Made by a program: the position numbers and the translations under genes
The notes under the pieces: model-generated
The model's database searches: none
What the model was told of the DNA's origin: nothing
The model's input: only the letters and a program-made list of their open reading frames with translations
Shown here: positions 1-8,684 of the stretch, piece after piece
Layout of the letters: each line of letters opens with the position of its first letter
Position numbering within the stretch: position 1 is the stretch's first letter
NCBI GenBank assembly: GCA_017987575.1
Contig: JAGNTK010000010.1
Span: forward strand, 1-39,829
Origin: Novosphingobium sp.
Lineage (GTDB): Bacteria; Pseudomonadota; Alphaproteobacteria; Sphingomonadales; Sphingomonadaceae
Length of the DNA stretch: 39,829 nt
Direction of reading: 5' to 3'

Positions 1-797
1 TTGGCCGATGCGTACTGGGTCAAATAGATCGCGCTCATCAGACCGAGCGGGATTGCGACCAGCATTGCAATGATCGCGCCGATGAAAACTGTGCCCCAGA
101 ACAGTGGCAAAGCGCCGTAGGTTTCAGTCCGGACAGTGGATGGATCTGACATCGGGTCAGGCCCCCAGTGGGTTCCGAACAGGAATTCCATCGGGCTGAC
201 GAATTGGAAGAAGCGCGCGGTTTCAAATACCAGCGACACCAAAATGCCCAGCGTGGTCAGGATCGCGACCAGCGATGCCGCTAGCAGGCCAAGCATGACA
301 GCACGCTCCACCCGCGTACGCGCAGTAAAATCGGGCCGCAGTCTCAGAAAGCTGAACGCTCCGCCGGCAAAACCGAGCAGCAGGGTGACAACGATGCCGA
401 TCGTGCCAAACCGCGCCATTGCCACACGGAACGGCTCAACCAGCGCGTTCGCCTGGGGCTGAAATGTGGAAATTGCCGCTCCTGAGGCCACCGCTTGCGC
501 TTCTGCCAAAACAGAATCGCGCTGTATTCCAAAGGCAGGCAGCGAGGCGGCAGCCGGATCGGCAATCACCTGAGCGAGAACCAGTCCGGGACTAAGTGAC
601 GACCAGGTGAGCGCAAACAGCACTGCAGGGACTGCTGCCCACAGCGCAACATACCAGCCGTGATAGCTAGGCAAGGAGTGCAGTTGTTTTCCGGTGGCGA
701 GGGCTTCTTTGCGGAAGGCCCACGCGCGCGAACGGGCCGCCAGCCATGCGATCACGCCCAGCGCAAGGGCAAGCAGCAGGGGCAGGGCTGGCGACAT
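1..797 (-). CDS. pstC: Phosphate ABC transporter permease PstC (3' part off the window)
   Basis: Inner-membrane permease of the high-affinity Pst phosphate importer, working with PstA, PstB and periplasmic PstS. The minus-strand frame is open from an ATG at 797 through the left edge (265 codons seen), so the C-terminal part is missing. It begins MSPALPLLLALALGVIAWLA, a hydrophobic N-terminal helix. A second hydrophobic stretch follows, then a soluble segment, and then the PstC-like permease core with GALPLFWGTVFIGAIIAM and IPLGLMSAIYL. The long N-terminal extension before the core is the form I expect in alphaproteobacteria. It starts 23 bp after the pstS stop on the same strand, so the two are very likely one operon, with pstA, pstB and phoU expected beyond the edge. 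Confidence 0.9.
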   Translation of the reverse strand, partial: MSPALPLLLALALGVIAWLAARSRAWAFRKEALATGKQLHSLPSYHGWYVALWAAVPAVLFALTWSSLSPGLVLAQVIADPAAASLPAFGIQRDSVLAEAQAVASGAAISTFQPQANALVEPFRVAMARFGTIGIVVTLLLGFAGGAFSFLRLRPDFTARTRVERAVMLGLLAASLVAILTTLGILVSLVFETARFFQFVSPMEFLFGTHWGPDPMSDPSTVRTETYGALPLFWGTVFIGAIIAMLVAIPLGLMSAIYLTQYASA

Positions 798-820
798 CGT
801 TCGGGTTGCTCCGGGTAAGC

Positions 821-1867
821 TTACTTGAGGCCGCTAGGGTCCATCAGGGTAAACTCGGTAGCGGCCTTGTTGCTCTTGGCAAGCACATCATCAGGGGCGA
901 CGACCATGCCTTGCTTGGCAAGCAAGCCATCTTTGCTCCAGTGCTTGGCCCATTCAGAGATGAACTCCTTCAGACCCTTGATCGCGTCAAGGTGCGCCGC
1001 TTTGACATAGATGTAGAGCGGGCGGGCGCCGGGGTAGCTGAAATCGGTGATCGAGGCGTAGGTCGGCACGACGCCGTTCATGGTCAGGCCTTCCAGCTTG
1101 TCCGCATTTTCCTCAAGGTAGGAATAGCCGAACACACCGATCGCCTTGGGGTTGGCTTCGAGCTTCTGCACGATCAGATTGTCGTTTTCACCCGAATCGA
1201 CATAGGCACCGTCGCTGCGGACTTCGCCGCAGATCGCTTCCTGCTTGGCCTTGTCGTTGTCCTTCAAGGCCTTCATCTCGGGGTTCTTCTCGCACCCTTT
1301 GACAAGGATCAGTTCCTTGAGCGCATCGCGCGTGCCCGAAGTGCTGGGTGGTCCGTAAACCAGGATTGGTTCGGCCGGATAGGCCGGGTTGACGTCTTTC
1401 CAGGTCTTGGCGGTATTGGGCTTGCCATATGGATTGGCGGCCAATGCCTTGTAGACATCTTCCTGCGTCAGTTTGAGGCCGAGACCGCCCTTTGCTTCGG
1501 CAAAGGCAATGCCGTCCAGGCCAACCTGGATTTCGACGATCTTGTCGACGCCATTTTTGGCACAATCGTCATATTCCGATTTCTTCATCCGGCGCGAAGC
1601 GTTCGAAATATCGGGGTGCGAAACACCAACGCCTGCGCAAAACAGTTTCATGCCGGCGCCGGTCCCGGTCGATTCAATGATCGGTGATTTGAACGCGGTG
1701 TTCGATTTGGCGAGCGAATCCGCTACCACCTTGGCGAAGGGATAGACGGTTGAGGAACCAACCGCGCGAATTTGTTCACGTGAAGCGCTCTCGGCGCCGC
1801 CGCAACCGGCCAGCAAGGCTGCTGCTGAAACGGCGAAAGCTAGGGAAAAGGTGGTCTTCTTGGTCAT
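821..1867 (-). CDS. pstS: Phosphate-binding lipoprotein PstS
   Basis: Periplasmic phosphate receptor of the Pst importer, 348 aa from the chosen ATG. The frame extends 7 codons upstream, but the ATG at 1867 (MTKKTTFSLA) has GGAG about 9 bp before it and gives a normal lipoprotein signal with lipobox LLAGC, so the mature protein starts at that Cys. Typical PBP-like features are GSSTVYPF near the mature N-terminus, ESTGTGAGMKLFC, the serine-rich phosphate-contacting segment ISNASRRM, GLDGIAFA and YGPPSTSGTRDAL. It is followed 23 bp later by pstC. Upstream on the same strand lies a strong Pho-box match (1917-1934), so induction by PhoB under phosphate limitation is likely. Confidence 0.95.
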   Translation of the reverse strand: MTKKTTFSLAFAVSAAALLAGCGGAESASREQIRAVGSSTVYPFAKVVADSLAKSNTAFKSPIIESTGTGAGMKLFCAGVGVSHPDISNASRRMKKSEYDDCAKNGVDKIVEIQVGLDGIAFAEAKGGLGLKLTQEDVYKALAANPYGKPNTAKTWKDVNPAYPAEPILVYGPPSTSGTRDALKELILVKGCEKNPEMKALKDNDKAKQEAICGEVRSDGAYVDSGENDNLIVQKLEANPKAIGVFGYSYLEENADKLEGLTMNGVVPTYASITDFSYPGARPLYIYVKAAHLDAIKGLKEFISEWAKHWSKDGLLAKQGMVVAPDDVLAKSNKAATEFTLMDPSGLK

Positions 1868-1916
1868 GACGAATCGCTCCGGTCGCATTGCTATGACAGC
1901 GCTCTCGCGGTGTTCT

Positions 1917-1934
1917 GTGACAGATTGATGACAC
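1917..1934 (-). promoter_or_regulatory. Pho box upstream of pstS
   Basis: Read on the minus strand this is GTGTCATCAATCTGTCAC, two 7-mers close to the PhoB half-site CTGTCAT separated by 4 bp (11-bp periodicity). It lies about 50 bp before the pstS start codon. A further half-site CTGTCAT lies closer to the gene (1892-1898). The assignment rests on consensus matching and on the pstS context. Confidence 0.8.
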
Positions 1935-1983
1935 GGTTCGCAACCAATGACCTGTCACGCTATAGTCAAGCAGATGCCACATC

Positions 1984-2001
1984 GCGTCATCAAAGTGTCA
2001 C
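1984..2001 (+). promoter_or_regulatory. Pho box upstream of the DUF2490 gene
   Basis: GCGTCATCAAAGTGTCAC on the plus strand: two PhoB-like 7-mers with 4-bp spacing, 50 bp before the DUF2490 ATG at 2052. A weak -10-like TAATAG lies 7 bp further on (2009-2014). A poorer match, CTGTCAC-N4-TAGTCAA, sits upstream at 1952-1969. The site faces away from the pstS Pho box, so the divergent gap carries one box per direction. Confidence 0.65.
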
Positions 2002-2051
2002 ACAACGGTAATAGCCGCCGTCACAGTCCAAAACGAGTCGTGGAAACTCCT

Positions 2052-2735
2052 ATGCGCCATAAGTCTCCCTTGCTGTTCGCCGCGGCAGCAATGCCCATGG
2101 CCCTAGGTGTGGCCTCGACGGCCCATGCCAGTGAAGACACCCAGTACTGGCAAACCTTGTCTGTTACCGTGGCCCTGCCTGATGACTTCAAGATCAACAA
2201 CGAAGCTGTCTTTCGGTCGGGCGACGCGAAGGGATTCTACGAACTGGAGAACACCCTTTCGGTCGGACGCAAGCTCAACAAGACGGTTACGGTCTGGCTG
2301 GGCTATACTTTCGATCCGCAGTACGACCATGGCGATTTCATCCGCCGTGAGCATCGTTTCCGCCAGCAGGTCAACTTTGATGGTTTCGCCAAGATTGGCA
2401 AGGTCAAGCTGAGCGGCCGCGTACGCCTGGAAGAGCGTTGGCGCGAGGGGCAGGCCGGAACTGGCTGGCGGTTGCGTCCACAGATCAAGGCTTCGATGCC
2501 GATTGCGGGCAAGGTCAATCTATCCGTTTCGAGCGAACCGTTCTTCAATCTCAACAACACCGTGTTCCAGACGAGCGACGGTCTGGACAGGGTTCGCAAT
2601 TCGATTGCTGTGTCGGTGCCGCTGAGCAAGAAGATCAGCGTTGAGGCTGGCTATCTCAATCAGCACACCTTCCGTCCTAACGCTGCTGACAACAGCGATC
2701 ACGTCCTGACCGTCGGCCTGTCCGCTTCGTTCTGA
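2052..2735 (+). CDS. DUF2490 family outer-membrane beta-barrel-like protein
   Basis: 227 aa from the ATG at 2052. The open frame begins further upstream, but MRHKSPLLFAAAAMPMALG...AHA is a clear signal peptide with an AHA-S cleavage site, so I start there. The mature part alternates polar and hydrophobic residues in strand-sized segments and ends in Phe (VLTVGLSASF), as outer-membrane barrels do. EDTQYWQTLSVT near the start, WLGYTFDPQYD, REHRFRQQVNF and LEERWREGQAGTGWRLRPQ match DUF2490, whose function is not established. The gene diverges from pstS behind its own Pho-box-like site and converges on phoR with a 3-bp gap. A role in phosphate-starvation physiology, such as a porin or envelope remodelling, is inference from context. 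Confidence 0.85.
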   Translation: MRHKSPLLFAAAAMPMALGVASTAHASEDTQYWQTLSVTVALPDDFKINNEAVFRSGDAKGFYELENTLSVGRKLNKTVTVWLGYTFDPQYDHGDFIRREHRFRQQVNFDGFAKIGKVKLSGRVRLEERWREGQAGTGWRLRPQIKASMPIAGKVNLSVSSEPFFNLNNTVFQTSDGLDRVRNSIAVSVPLSKKISVEAGYLNQHTFRPNAADNSDHVLTVGLSASF

Positions 2736-2738
2736 TAG

Positions 2739-3923
2739 CTAGTCGTCAGAGGGAGCCACGGGAAACGCCAAGGTGATCGTGGTTCCCTCGCCAAGGGTTG
2801 AGGCAATGTCGAGTTCGCCGCTGTGGCGCTCGACAATGTGCTTGACGATGGCGAGGCCCAGACCGGTTCCGCCTGAGGCACGGCTGCGGCCTGGATCGGT
2901 GCGGTAGAAACGGCGGGTCAGGTGCGGCAAATGCTCAGGAGCAATGCCTGGCCCACGGTCGATTACTGCCAGCTTGATCCGGCGACCGCCATTGCGTGAA
3001 ACGGAAACCCGCACGGGCTGATCCGGGTCAGCGTATTTCAAAGCATTGTCGATCAGATTTCGCAGCACCTGTTCAAGCTGCGTTGCATCGCCCAGAATGA
3101 TCGCTCCTGGCTCGCTGCCAGCAACTTCGACGCGTTCCTTGCCTTGCAGGGAAGACACTTCGCCGACCACGCGTGCAGCAAGGCGACCAAGATCGATTTC
3201 CTGACTGGGCCGGTCATGTTTTTCCGCTTCAACATGGCTGAGCGTCATCAAATCCTCGACGAGGTTTTGCATCCGCTGGGCTTCGCGTTGAACGATGCTC
3301 AGGAAGCGTTTGCGCGTATTCTCGTCGACACTGCCTTCGGACAGGGTTTCGACGTAGCCAGTAATGGCGGCGAGCGGCGTGCGCAATTCGTGGCTGGCGT
3401 TGGCAACAAAGTCAGTGTGGGCGCGGCTGACATCGGCTTCGGAACTGCGATCGGCCAGTTCGATGATCCATCGCGTCTCATCCAGATTCCGACGGGTCAA
3501 CTGCCATAGCGATTTCGCGCCGGTGAAGCCGTGGATTGTGACGCTGTCATTGTGACCCATCCCGATCAGCCGCATCGCATCCGGATGGCGCAGCGCGATC
3601 CGGGCATCCTGCCCAAGCACATGCGCGCCGAGCGCGGCCCGGGCAGCGGCGTTGGCATCTGCGATCCGGGTCCCGTCAAGCAGCAACAGCGGCTGGCCCA
3701 GCGGCTCGATCGTCTCGTGCACCGCATCGCGGGAAACTGCTGCAAGGTCATGCCGTTCCGCAGGTTCTTCAGGTTCCGGCTGGCCTAGCCAAAGTGAACC
3801 CAGCCAAAGCAAGGTAACGCCCAGCACCAGCCACAAATCTGCGCCAGCCGCCAGCATCGCCGCCGCAGCTATCAAGCACAGGATCAGCCCGGCAACAGGT
3901 AAGGCAAATTTGGGGAAAGGCAT
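2739..3923 (-). CDS. phoR: Phosphate regulon sensor histidine kinase PhoR
   Basis: Membrane sensor kinase, 394 aa from the ATG at 3923 (MPFPKFALPV), preceded by GAGCG about 8 bp upstream. The 35 extra in-frame upstream codons look non-coding. Two adjacent N-terminal transmembrane helices (about residues 8-46) have almost no periplasmic loop, as usual for PhoR. A PAS-like region follows (about 70-160), then HisKA with ASHELRTPLAAITGY (phospho-acceptor His178), the N box LRNLIDNALKYA (about 288-299), the G1 box DRGPGI (322) and the G2 box GGTGLGLAIV (351-360). PhoR controls PhoB phosphorylation. The phoB gene is not in the window. Proximity to pstS/pstC and two Pho boxes supports PhoR rather than a generic kinase. 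It is transcribed away from tRNA-Glu and ends 3 bp from the convergent DUF2490 gene. Confidence 0.88.
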   Translation of the reverse strand: MPFPKFALPVAGLILCLIAAAAMLAAGADLWLVLGVTLLWLGSLWLGQPEPEEPAERHDLAAVSRDAVHETIEPLGQPLLLLDGTRIADANAAARAALGAHVLGQDARIALRHPDAMRLIGMGHNDSVTIHGFTGAKSLWQLTRRNLDETRWIIELADRSSEADVSRAHTDFVANASHELRTPLAAITGYVETLSEGSVDENTRKRFLSIVQREAQRMQNLVEDLMTLSHVEAEKHDRPSQEIDLGRLAARVVGEVSSLQGKERVEVAGSEPGAIILGDATQLEQVLRNLIDNALKYADPDQPVRVSVSRNGGRRIKLAVIDRGPGIAPEHLPHLTRRFYRTDPGRSRASGGTGLGLAIVKHIVERHSGELDIASTLGEGTTITLAFPVAPSDD

Positions 3924-4038
3924 GGTTCGACGCTCAATACGAGCAGAAGCGCTGTGTGCCAAATGTTTCGAGCTTGTGACAGGCGCCGCAAATATCACGC
4001 GCTGCCTGCAAAACGTAAAAATGCCCACCAGCGCAGAA

Positions 4039-4113
4039 TGGTGACCCCTACGGGAATCGAACCCGTGTTTCAGCCGTGAAAGGGCCGCGTCCTAACCGCT
4101 AGACGAAGGGGCC
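4039..4113 (-). tRNA. tRNA-Glu (anticodon UUC)
   Basis: Minus-strand cloverleaf of 75 nt including an encoded 3' CCA. The acceptor stem is GGCCCCT paired with AGGGGTC (one G-U), with discriminator A. The anticodon loop is CTTTCAC with UUC in the middle, and the T arm contains GGGTTCGATTCCC. The D arm CGTCTAGCGGTTAGGACG is typical of bacterial tRNA-Glu. It lies between recJ and phoR on the same strand. Confidence 0.97.
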
Positions 4114-4192
4114 ACACCGGCTGCGCGGTGGGCAGGGGAGCGCCTTTAGGGAAGGACAATCGGAGGGTCAAGGGGCAAAGGGCAAGATTGTT

Positions 4193-5974
4193 TCAATCGG
4201 CGAAAGCAGCGTCTTCCACGTGGAGTTCTGCCGCAGGCCGATTGGACCAATCGTCAATCTTTGCGCGGCCCGCCAGCCACAGCTTGCGGTGGTGCGTTGC
4301 CCTTAGCAGCGCTTGCCCCATTTCGGTGCTGGCAGCGCGAAAGGCGATCGCCTTGAAACTGGCACCATCCTCACCGCGCACAATCAAACGGACGTGATCG
4401 GTGCCCACCAGATCGGCCTTGACCAACCGCACCGGACCCACGGCCACCCGCGGACCCGGCCAGCCCATTCCATAGGGTCCCGCGCTTTCCAGGTCATCGA
4501 TCAGCGCCGGGGTCAGTCCTCCTGGAGCTACAGCCAGATCAAGCAGCATCGCTTGATTGGTCATCGCCGCCGCGACAGTGCTGCCCAAACGCTGATCGAG
4601 CCAATCAACCAATGCCTCCAATTTGTCGGGCGCCACGGTCAGCCCAGCAGCCATGGCATGGCCTCCTCCCGCAATCAGCAGGCCATGCTCGCGCGCGGCG
4701 ATGATTGCGGCTCCCAGATCGACCCCGGCGATCGAACGACCCGATCCCTTGCCATTGCCAGCTTCATCCGCATCAAGCGCGATTATCAGGCTGGGCTTGC
4801 CGGTTTTCTCCTTGATCCGTCCTGCTACGATCCCAATCACTCCAGGATGCCAACCGCGCCCAGCCAGAGTCAACACGGCGCGGTTGTGCTGGGCTTCGAT
4901 CTGCGCTTCGGCGGCCTCTTGCACCACGGATTCGATCCCCCGCCGCTCTTCGTTCAGCGCCGAGAGTTGCGCAGCAATTGCGCGGGCTTCATCCGGGTCC
5001 TCGGTGGTCAGCAGACGGACGCCTAATGTAGATTCGCCCACCCTACCGCCCGCATTAATTCGCGGACCAAGCGCAAAGCCGAGATCGCTGCAGGTCGGTG
5101 CGCGGCTGAGCCTGCTGGCATCAATCAGCGCGGCCATCCCCACGCCATCGCGCCGAGCCATCACTTTGAGGCCCTGCGCCACCATTGCCCGGTTCAACCC
5201 GTGCAGGGCAGCCACGTCCGCGACGGTACCCAAAGCGACCAGATCGAGCAGCGCAAACAAGTCCGGTTCAGTCCGATCGGTAAAGAAGCCGCGCTGGCGC
5301 AGATTGCGGACAACCGCAATTGCCAGCAGGAAGGCGACGCCGACCGCCGCGAGATGGCCATGGGCCGCCGCCTCTGGCAGTTCATCAAGCCGGTTTGGAT
5401 TGACCAGCGCCAGCGCCTTTGGCAATTCGGCGGCACACTTGTGATGATCAACCACGATCACATCGACACCGGCCTCGCGAGCCATTTCGAGCGCTTCGTA
5501 TGCCATTGCCCCGCAATCGACCGTCACGATCAGGCTGGAGCCTTGCTCGGCCAAGCGGACCAATGCCTCGCCTGATGGGCCATAGCCTTCGAGCAGCCGG
5601 TCAGGGATGTAATAGTCTGCATCGTGACCCAGGCCGCGCAGCAGCCGGACCAGCAGTGCAGCACTGGTCGCCCCATCAACATCATAGTCGCCATAGATCG
5701 TCACGGCTTCGCTAGACAGCACCGCTTGCGCCAGCCGTTCGGCGGCAACGTCCATGTCTTTGAACAGCGAGGGATCAGGCAGAAAGGCACGGAGCGAAGG
5801 ATTGCGGTTCCGATCCAGATCATCGCTCGGCACCCCGCGCGCCAGCAGCAATTGCGCTACCAGATCATGATCTAGAGTCGCGCCGCCCAGATCCATGTTG
5901 CCCCGGCGCCAGCGCCAGGTGCGTCCTGACAGCGATCGGCCAAGCCCAAGGATCGAAGCGGTTGATGCAGTCAT
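4193..5974 (-). CDS. recJ: Single-stranded-DNA-specific exonuclease RecJ
   Basis: 5'-3' single-strand DNA exonuclease of recombinational and mismatch repair, cytoplasmic, 593 aa from the ATG at 5974 (MTASTASILG). The frame could start at a TTG at 6043, but the extra residues do not look like RecJ. DHH phosphoesterase motifs are present: GDYDVDGATS (about 95-104, metal-binding Asp96, Asp98 and Asp100), IVTVDCGAMAYE, and VVDHHK (DHH at 176-178). The DHHA1 part follows with FALGPRINAGGR and then GGGHAMAAGLT. The C-terminal OB-like region ends with WLAGRAKIDDWSNRPAAELHVEDAAF. Length fits the family. The 5' end faces the next plus-strand gene, and tRNA-Glu and phoR lie downstream. No strong Shine-Dalgarno is visible. 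Confidence 0.93.
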   Translation of the reverse strand: MTASTASILGLGRSLSGRTWRWRRGNMDLGGATLDHDLVAQLLLARGVPSDDLDRNRNPSLRAFLPDPSLFKDMDVAAERLAQAVLSSEAVTIYGDYDVDGATSAALLVRLLRGLGHDADYYIPDRLLEGYGPSGEALVRLAEQGSSLIVTVDCGAMAYEALEMAREAGVDVIVVDHHKCAAELPKALALVNPNRLDELPEAAAHGHLAAVGVAFLLAIAVVRNLRQRGFFTDRTEPDLFALLDLVALGTVADVAALHGLNRAMVAQGLKVMARRDGVGMAALIDASRLSRAPTCSDLGFALGPRINAGGRVGESTLGVRLLTTEDPDEARAIAAQLSALNEERRGIESVVQEAAEAQIEAQHNRAVLTLAGRGWHPGVIGIVAGRIKEKTGKPSLIIALDADEAGNGKGSGRSIAGVDLGAAIIAAREHGLLIAGGGHAMAAGLTVAPDKLEALVDWLDQRLGSTVAAAMTNQAMLLDLAVAPGGLTPALIDDLESAGPYGMGWPGPRVAVGPVRLVKADLVGTDHVRLIVRGEDGASFKAIAFRAASTEMGQALLRATHHRKLWLAGRAKIDDWSNRPAAELHVEDAAFAD

Positions 5975-6099
5975 TCCGATACGGTTAGCCGAGCCACGCT
6001 TGCAGCGGAAGGGTAAGGCAGGCAATCTGTCGATAATTGACAATACGCAATGCGCAAAATGGCTATTGTGCGGAGTAAGTGACCGAGGAGAATTCCATC

Positions 6100-7314
6100 A
6101 TGTCAGTCAATCATCGCATCGCTATCTCAATGGGGCTCGGCGCGGCCGTTCTGGCTGCCATCCCGGTTATTGCCCAGCAGCGCGCACCGACCAGTGGTCC
6201 GATCGCCCGCTATGACATGCGTGCCGGTACGGTTTCAGGTTTTGCGGCAATGGGCGGCGGTGCGGGCGGGGCCCTGTCGATGGCCTTTGGTGGCGGTGGC
6301 AACAAGGTTCAGAAGGAGCTGTATCTGCGACTTGGTTCGGGCAATTTACCGGCCAAGGGTGGTCCTAAAGCCGAACATTTCATGCCGCCCGTCGCAAAGT
6401 TGGGTAAGTCGGTCGTGCTTGCCACGCCGAAGGAAGAGCGCGGCGGCACCGACGAATTGCCGCAAAAGCCCAAGGGACGAATCCTGGTGTTCTGGGGCTG
6501 CGGAGAGCATGCGCCCAAGGGGCAGCCGCTTGTAATTGATCTGAGTAAACTGGCTGCCGGACAGGTCCCTGCGGGCATGTGGACCAGCACCATTATTCGG
6601 GATTGGGGACCTAACCTTCAGAACAGCAAAACATTTGCGCGCTGGCCGTCCGAGGACCGCAAATTCGTCAAGGCTGACAGTTCGCTGTTGGGTCCGCACC
6701 GCGTTGCGGGGAATTATTCGCCCGAGATATCCTTCACGCTGGCTAAGGACTTTATGGCCGCGCTGCAATCGACTCAGACCGATCAACCCAGCGGTGCCAG
6801 CCTGGTTCGTTGGAATGCAGTGCCCGATGCGACCGGTTATCATGCTTTTCTGTTCGGCGGGAAGATGGGGCCGGATGGGGAGATGGGGGACATGGTGATG
6901 TGGAGCAGCAGTGCCAGTCGCCAATTTGGCGGCGGCTTGTCGGATTGGTTGAGCCCCGCGCAGGTCGCTGGTCTGGTCAAGGATCGCACTGTAATGGCGC
7001 CCGCCACAACCCAGTGCCTGATCCCTGCAGAAGTGCGCAAAGCTGGGCCGGATTTCCGCATGGGTATGCTGACCGCCTTTGGGCCGGAAGAGAACTTTGC
7101 CTATCCAGCCCGGCCAGCTGATCCCAAGGCCGCGTGGCATTTGCAGTGGACTGCGCGAATTCGCCACCGGTCGATGACCGGCTGGATGGACATGCCTGGC
7201 ATGAGCGCGATGGGCGGCGAGCAGCAACAGGGTCAGCCCGAGCAGCCAAAGTGCAAGAAGAAAGGTGGAATTCTGGGCAGGGTTGCTGGCGGGGTGTTGG
7301 GTAGCGGCTGTTGA
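6100..7314 (+). CDS. Secreted protein of unknown function
   Basis: 404 aa from the ATG at 6100 (MSVNHRIAIS), which has a good GAGGAG Shine-Dalgarno 9 bp upstream and starts a signal peptide ending near VIAQQ. A glycine-rich stretch (GGGAGGALSMAFGGGGNK) follows. Then comes a globular region containing GRILVFWGCGEHAPKGQP and a second region with SGASLVRWNAVPDATGYHAF, which reads like a fibronectin-III-type strand pattern. A large part resembles no family I can name. The C-terminus is Lys/Gly-rich with CKKKGGILGRVAGGVLGSGC. Its stop overlaps the TTG start of the flavodoxin-like gene, so the two are probably co-translated. Likely periplasmic or envelope-located, from the signal peptide only. Confidence 0.75.
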   Translation: MSVNHRIAISMGLGAAVLAAIPVIAQQRAPTSGPIARYDMRAGTVSGFAAMGGGAGGALSMAFGGGGNKVQKELYLRLGSGNLPAKGGPKAEHFMPPVAKLGKSVVLATPKEERGGTDELPQKPKGRILVFWGCGEHAPKGQPLVIDLSKLAAGQVPAGMWTSTIIRDWGPNLQNSKTFARWPSEDRKFVKADSSLLGPHRVAGNYSPEISFTLAKDFMAALQSTQTDQPSGASLVRWNAVPDATGYHAFLFGGKMGPDGEMGDMVMWSSSASRQFGGGLSDWLSPAQVAGLVKDRTVMAPATTQCLIPAEVRKAGPDFRMGMLTAFGPEENFAYPARPADPKAAWHLQWTARIRHRSMTGWMDMPGMSAMGGEQQQGQPEQPKCKKKGGILGRVAGGVLGSGC

Positions 7315-7796
7315 ACCAGGGCCAGCTCCTGATTGTCTGGCACAGCCGAACCGGGGCTAGCCGGGCACTCGCTGAAGCCGCCGCCGCCGGGAGCGGCGGT
7401 GCGGCGCGGCTGTTGGCGGCGGAGGCTGCCGAGTCGCAAGATCTGTTGGAAGCCAGCGGCTATTTGTTCGTTTGCCCTGAAAACCTTGGATCGATGAGCG
7501 GTCCAATGAAGGACCTGTTCGACCGCTGCTATTACCCTGTGCTTGGCCGGATTGAGGGGCGCAGTTACGCGACCATCATTGCTGCAGGGAGCGATGGGCA
7601 AGGGGCACAAGCGCAAATCGACAGGATCGTGACGGGATGGCGATTGCGCCGCGTAGTGGAACCGCTGATCGCCCGGATGGAAGCGCAGACACCGCAAGCA
7701 ATTCTGGCTGAAAAGCAGGTTTCCGCGCAATTACTCGCAAAGGCGGCAGAACTAGGTGCAGGGCTTGCGATCGGGCTAGAGCAGGGCATCTTCTGA
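7311..7796 (+). CDS. Flavodoxin-like / NAD(P)H-dependent oxidoreductase family protein
   Basis: 161 aa with a flavodoxin-type Rossmann fold. LLIVWHSRTGASRALAEAA at the N-terminus is the first beta strand and FMN phosphate-binding loop (SRTGAS). SGYLFVCPENLGSMSGPMKD supplies the usual second flavin-contacting loop, and YATIIAAGSDGQGAQ the third. The electron donor and target are unknown. The start is taken as TTG at 7311 because the first strand begins only five codons later and no ATG or GTG lies before it. The TTG overlaps the upstream TGA stop (TTGA), an arrangement compatible with translational coupling. Cytoplasmic, with no signal peptide. Confidence 0.75.
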   Translation: MNQGQLLIVWHSRTGASRALAEAAAAGSGGAARLLAAEAAESQDLLEASGYLFVCPENLGSMSGPMKDLFDRCYYPVLGRIEGRSYATIIAAGSDGQGAQAQIDRIVTGWRLRRVVEPLIARMEAQTPQAILAEKQVSAQLLAKAAELGAGLAIGLEQGIF

Positions 7797-7874
7797 CAGT
7801 CTTCGCAATAGAATGCTCCGAACTGGTCCTATTCGTAGCCACAGGACTCGACTAATTGCTTGAAAAGGTGCCAG

Positions 7875-8684
7875 ATGGCATCTCCGAAGCAATATCCGAT
7901 CATGGGGGTTGAAATCGTCGACGCTGTTGGCAGTTCTGGACAAGGTAAGGTTGCAGGTGGAGACGCTGCGATCTTGTCGCTGGTCTTTGCCGCCGGTCAG
8001 CGGCCTTCGCTTGAAGACCTGGTGGAACTCAGCCAGCGTGATCCTATCAGCCTGCGTTTTACAATAAGCCATGTTCCACCCGGCGATCCTGCGTGGGTAG
8101 AGCTGCTTGCTGCCGGACTGACCTATGATTGCCACGGACTGGCGCCAGGACACGCAGCCCTCAGGCCTGGCCGCGGCACTATGCTGGGATTGCCTGATAT
8201 TCCCGCCGGTGAATCCATTTCTCTGCAACCCGGACCACATCTGCTCGACGGAGCCGGGATGTTGCCAGTGGTCCGGATCTTGGCTGGGATCGGGGCTGAA
8301 CTGGCGCAGTTGCCGGGGCTTGGCGGGGTGTTTTGGCAACCGGCCCAGTGCTGGATGGCACCCAAGTATTTTCGAGGTGTAGTGGCGGAATGGCTCGGTG
8401 GTGGAGCGTTTCCGGCGCTTGGCCTGACCGCGCTGCAACGCGATTCGAACGGAGCTATGGTTTCGGTTGGTCTCGATTTTCTGATCGGGCAGGAATTGCG
8501 GTTTGAACCAGATCGACGCCTGGTCGCAGCAGCGGTGGCGCGGATTGCAATGCGCTTGATTCACAGTCTGATCGAAAGCGGTCCGTTGACCCAGCCGGCT
8601 GATTTTTCCGGCCCTGATGGAGAGCGCTTACGACTCGAACCGATCAAGAATGGACGGCAATTGCGGGTTGTGCTTCAACGGTGA
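7875..8684 (+). CDS. DUF4261-like protein of unknown function
   Basis: 269 aa from the ATG at 7875, which has AAAGGTG 5-6 bp upstream; the frame is open a few codons further up. No signal peptide or membrane helix. The C-terminal half contains AELAQLPGLGGVFWQPAQCWM, then a stretch with WLGGGAFPALGLTAL, GLDFLIGQELRFEP, and a final PADFSGPDGERLRLEP. This order (a GVFW..A segment, a G-E-E-like strand, a C-terminal DG motif) resembles DUF4261, but I assign that from memory of the pattern only. It lies 78 bp after the flavodoxin-like gene on the same strand. Confidence 0.65.
   Translation: MASPKQYPIMGVEIVDAVGSSGQGKVAGGDAAILSLVFAAGQRPSLEDLVELSQRDPISLRFTISHVPPGDPAWVELLAAGLTYDCHGLAPGHAALRPGRGTMLGLPDIPAGESISLQPGPHLLDGAGMLPVVRILAGIGAELAQLPGLGGVFWQPAQCWMAPKYFRGVVAEWLGGGAFPALGLTALQRDSNGAMVSVGLDFLIGQELRFEPDRRLVAAAVARIAMRLIHSLIESGPLTQPADFSGPDGERLRLEPIKNGRQLRVVLQR

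Noticed and set aside
746..1687. Long plus-strand open frame opposite pstS
   Set aside because: It is fully antisense to a certain pstS and has no recognisable domain; such mirror frames are common in GC-rich DNA.
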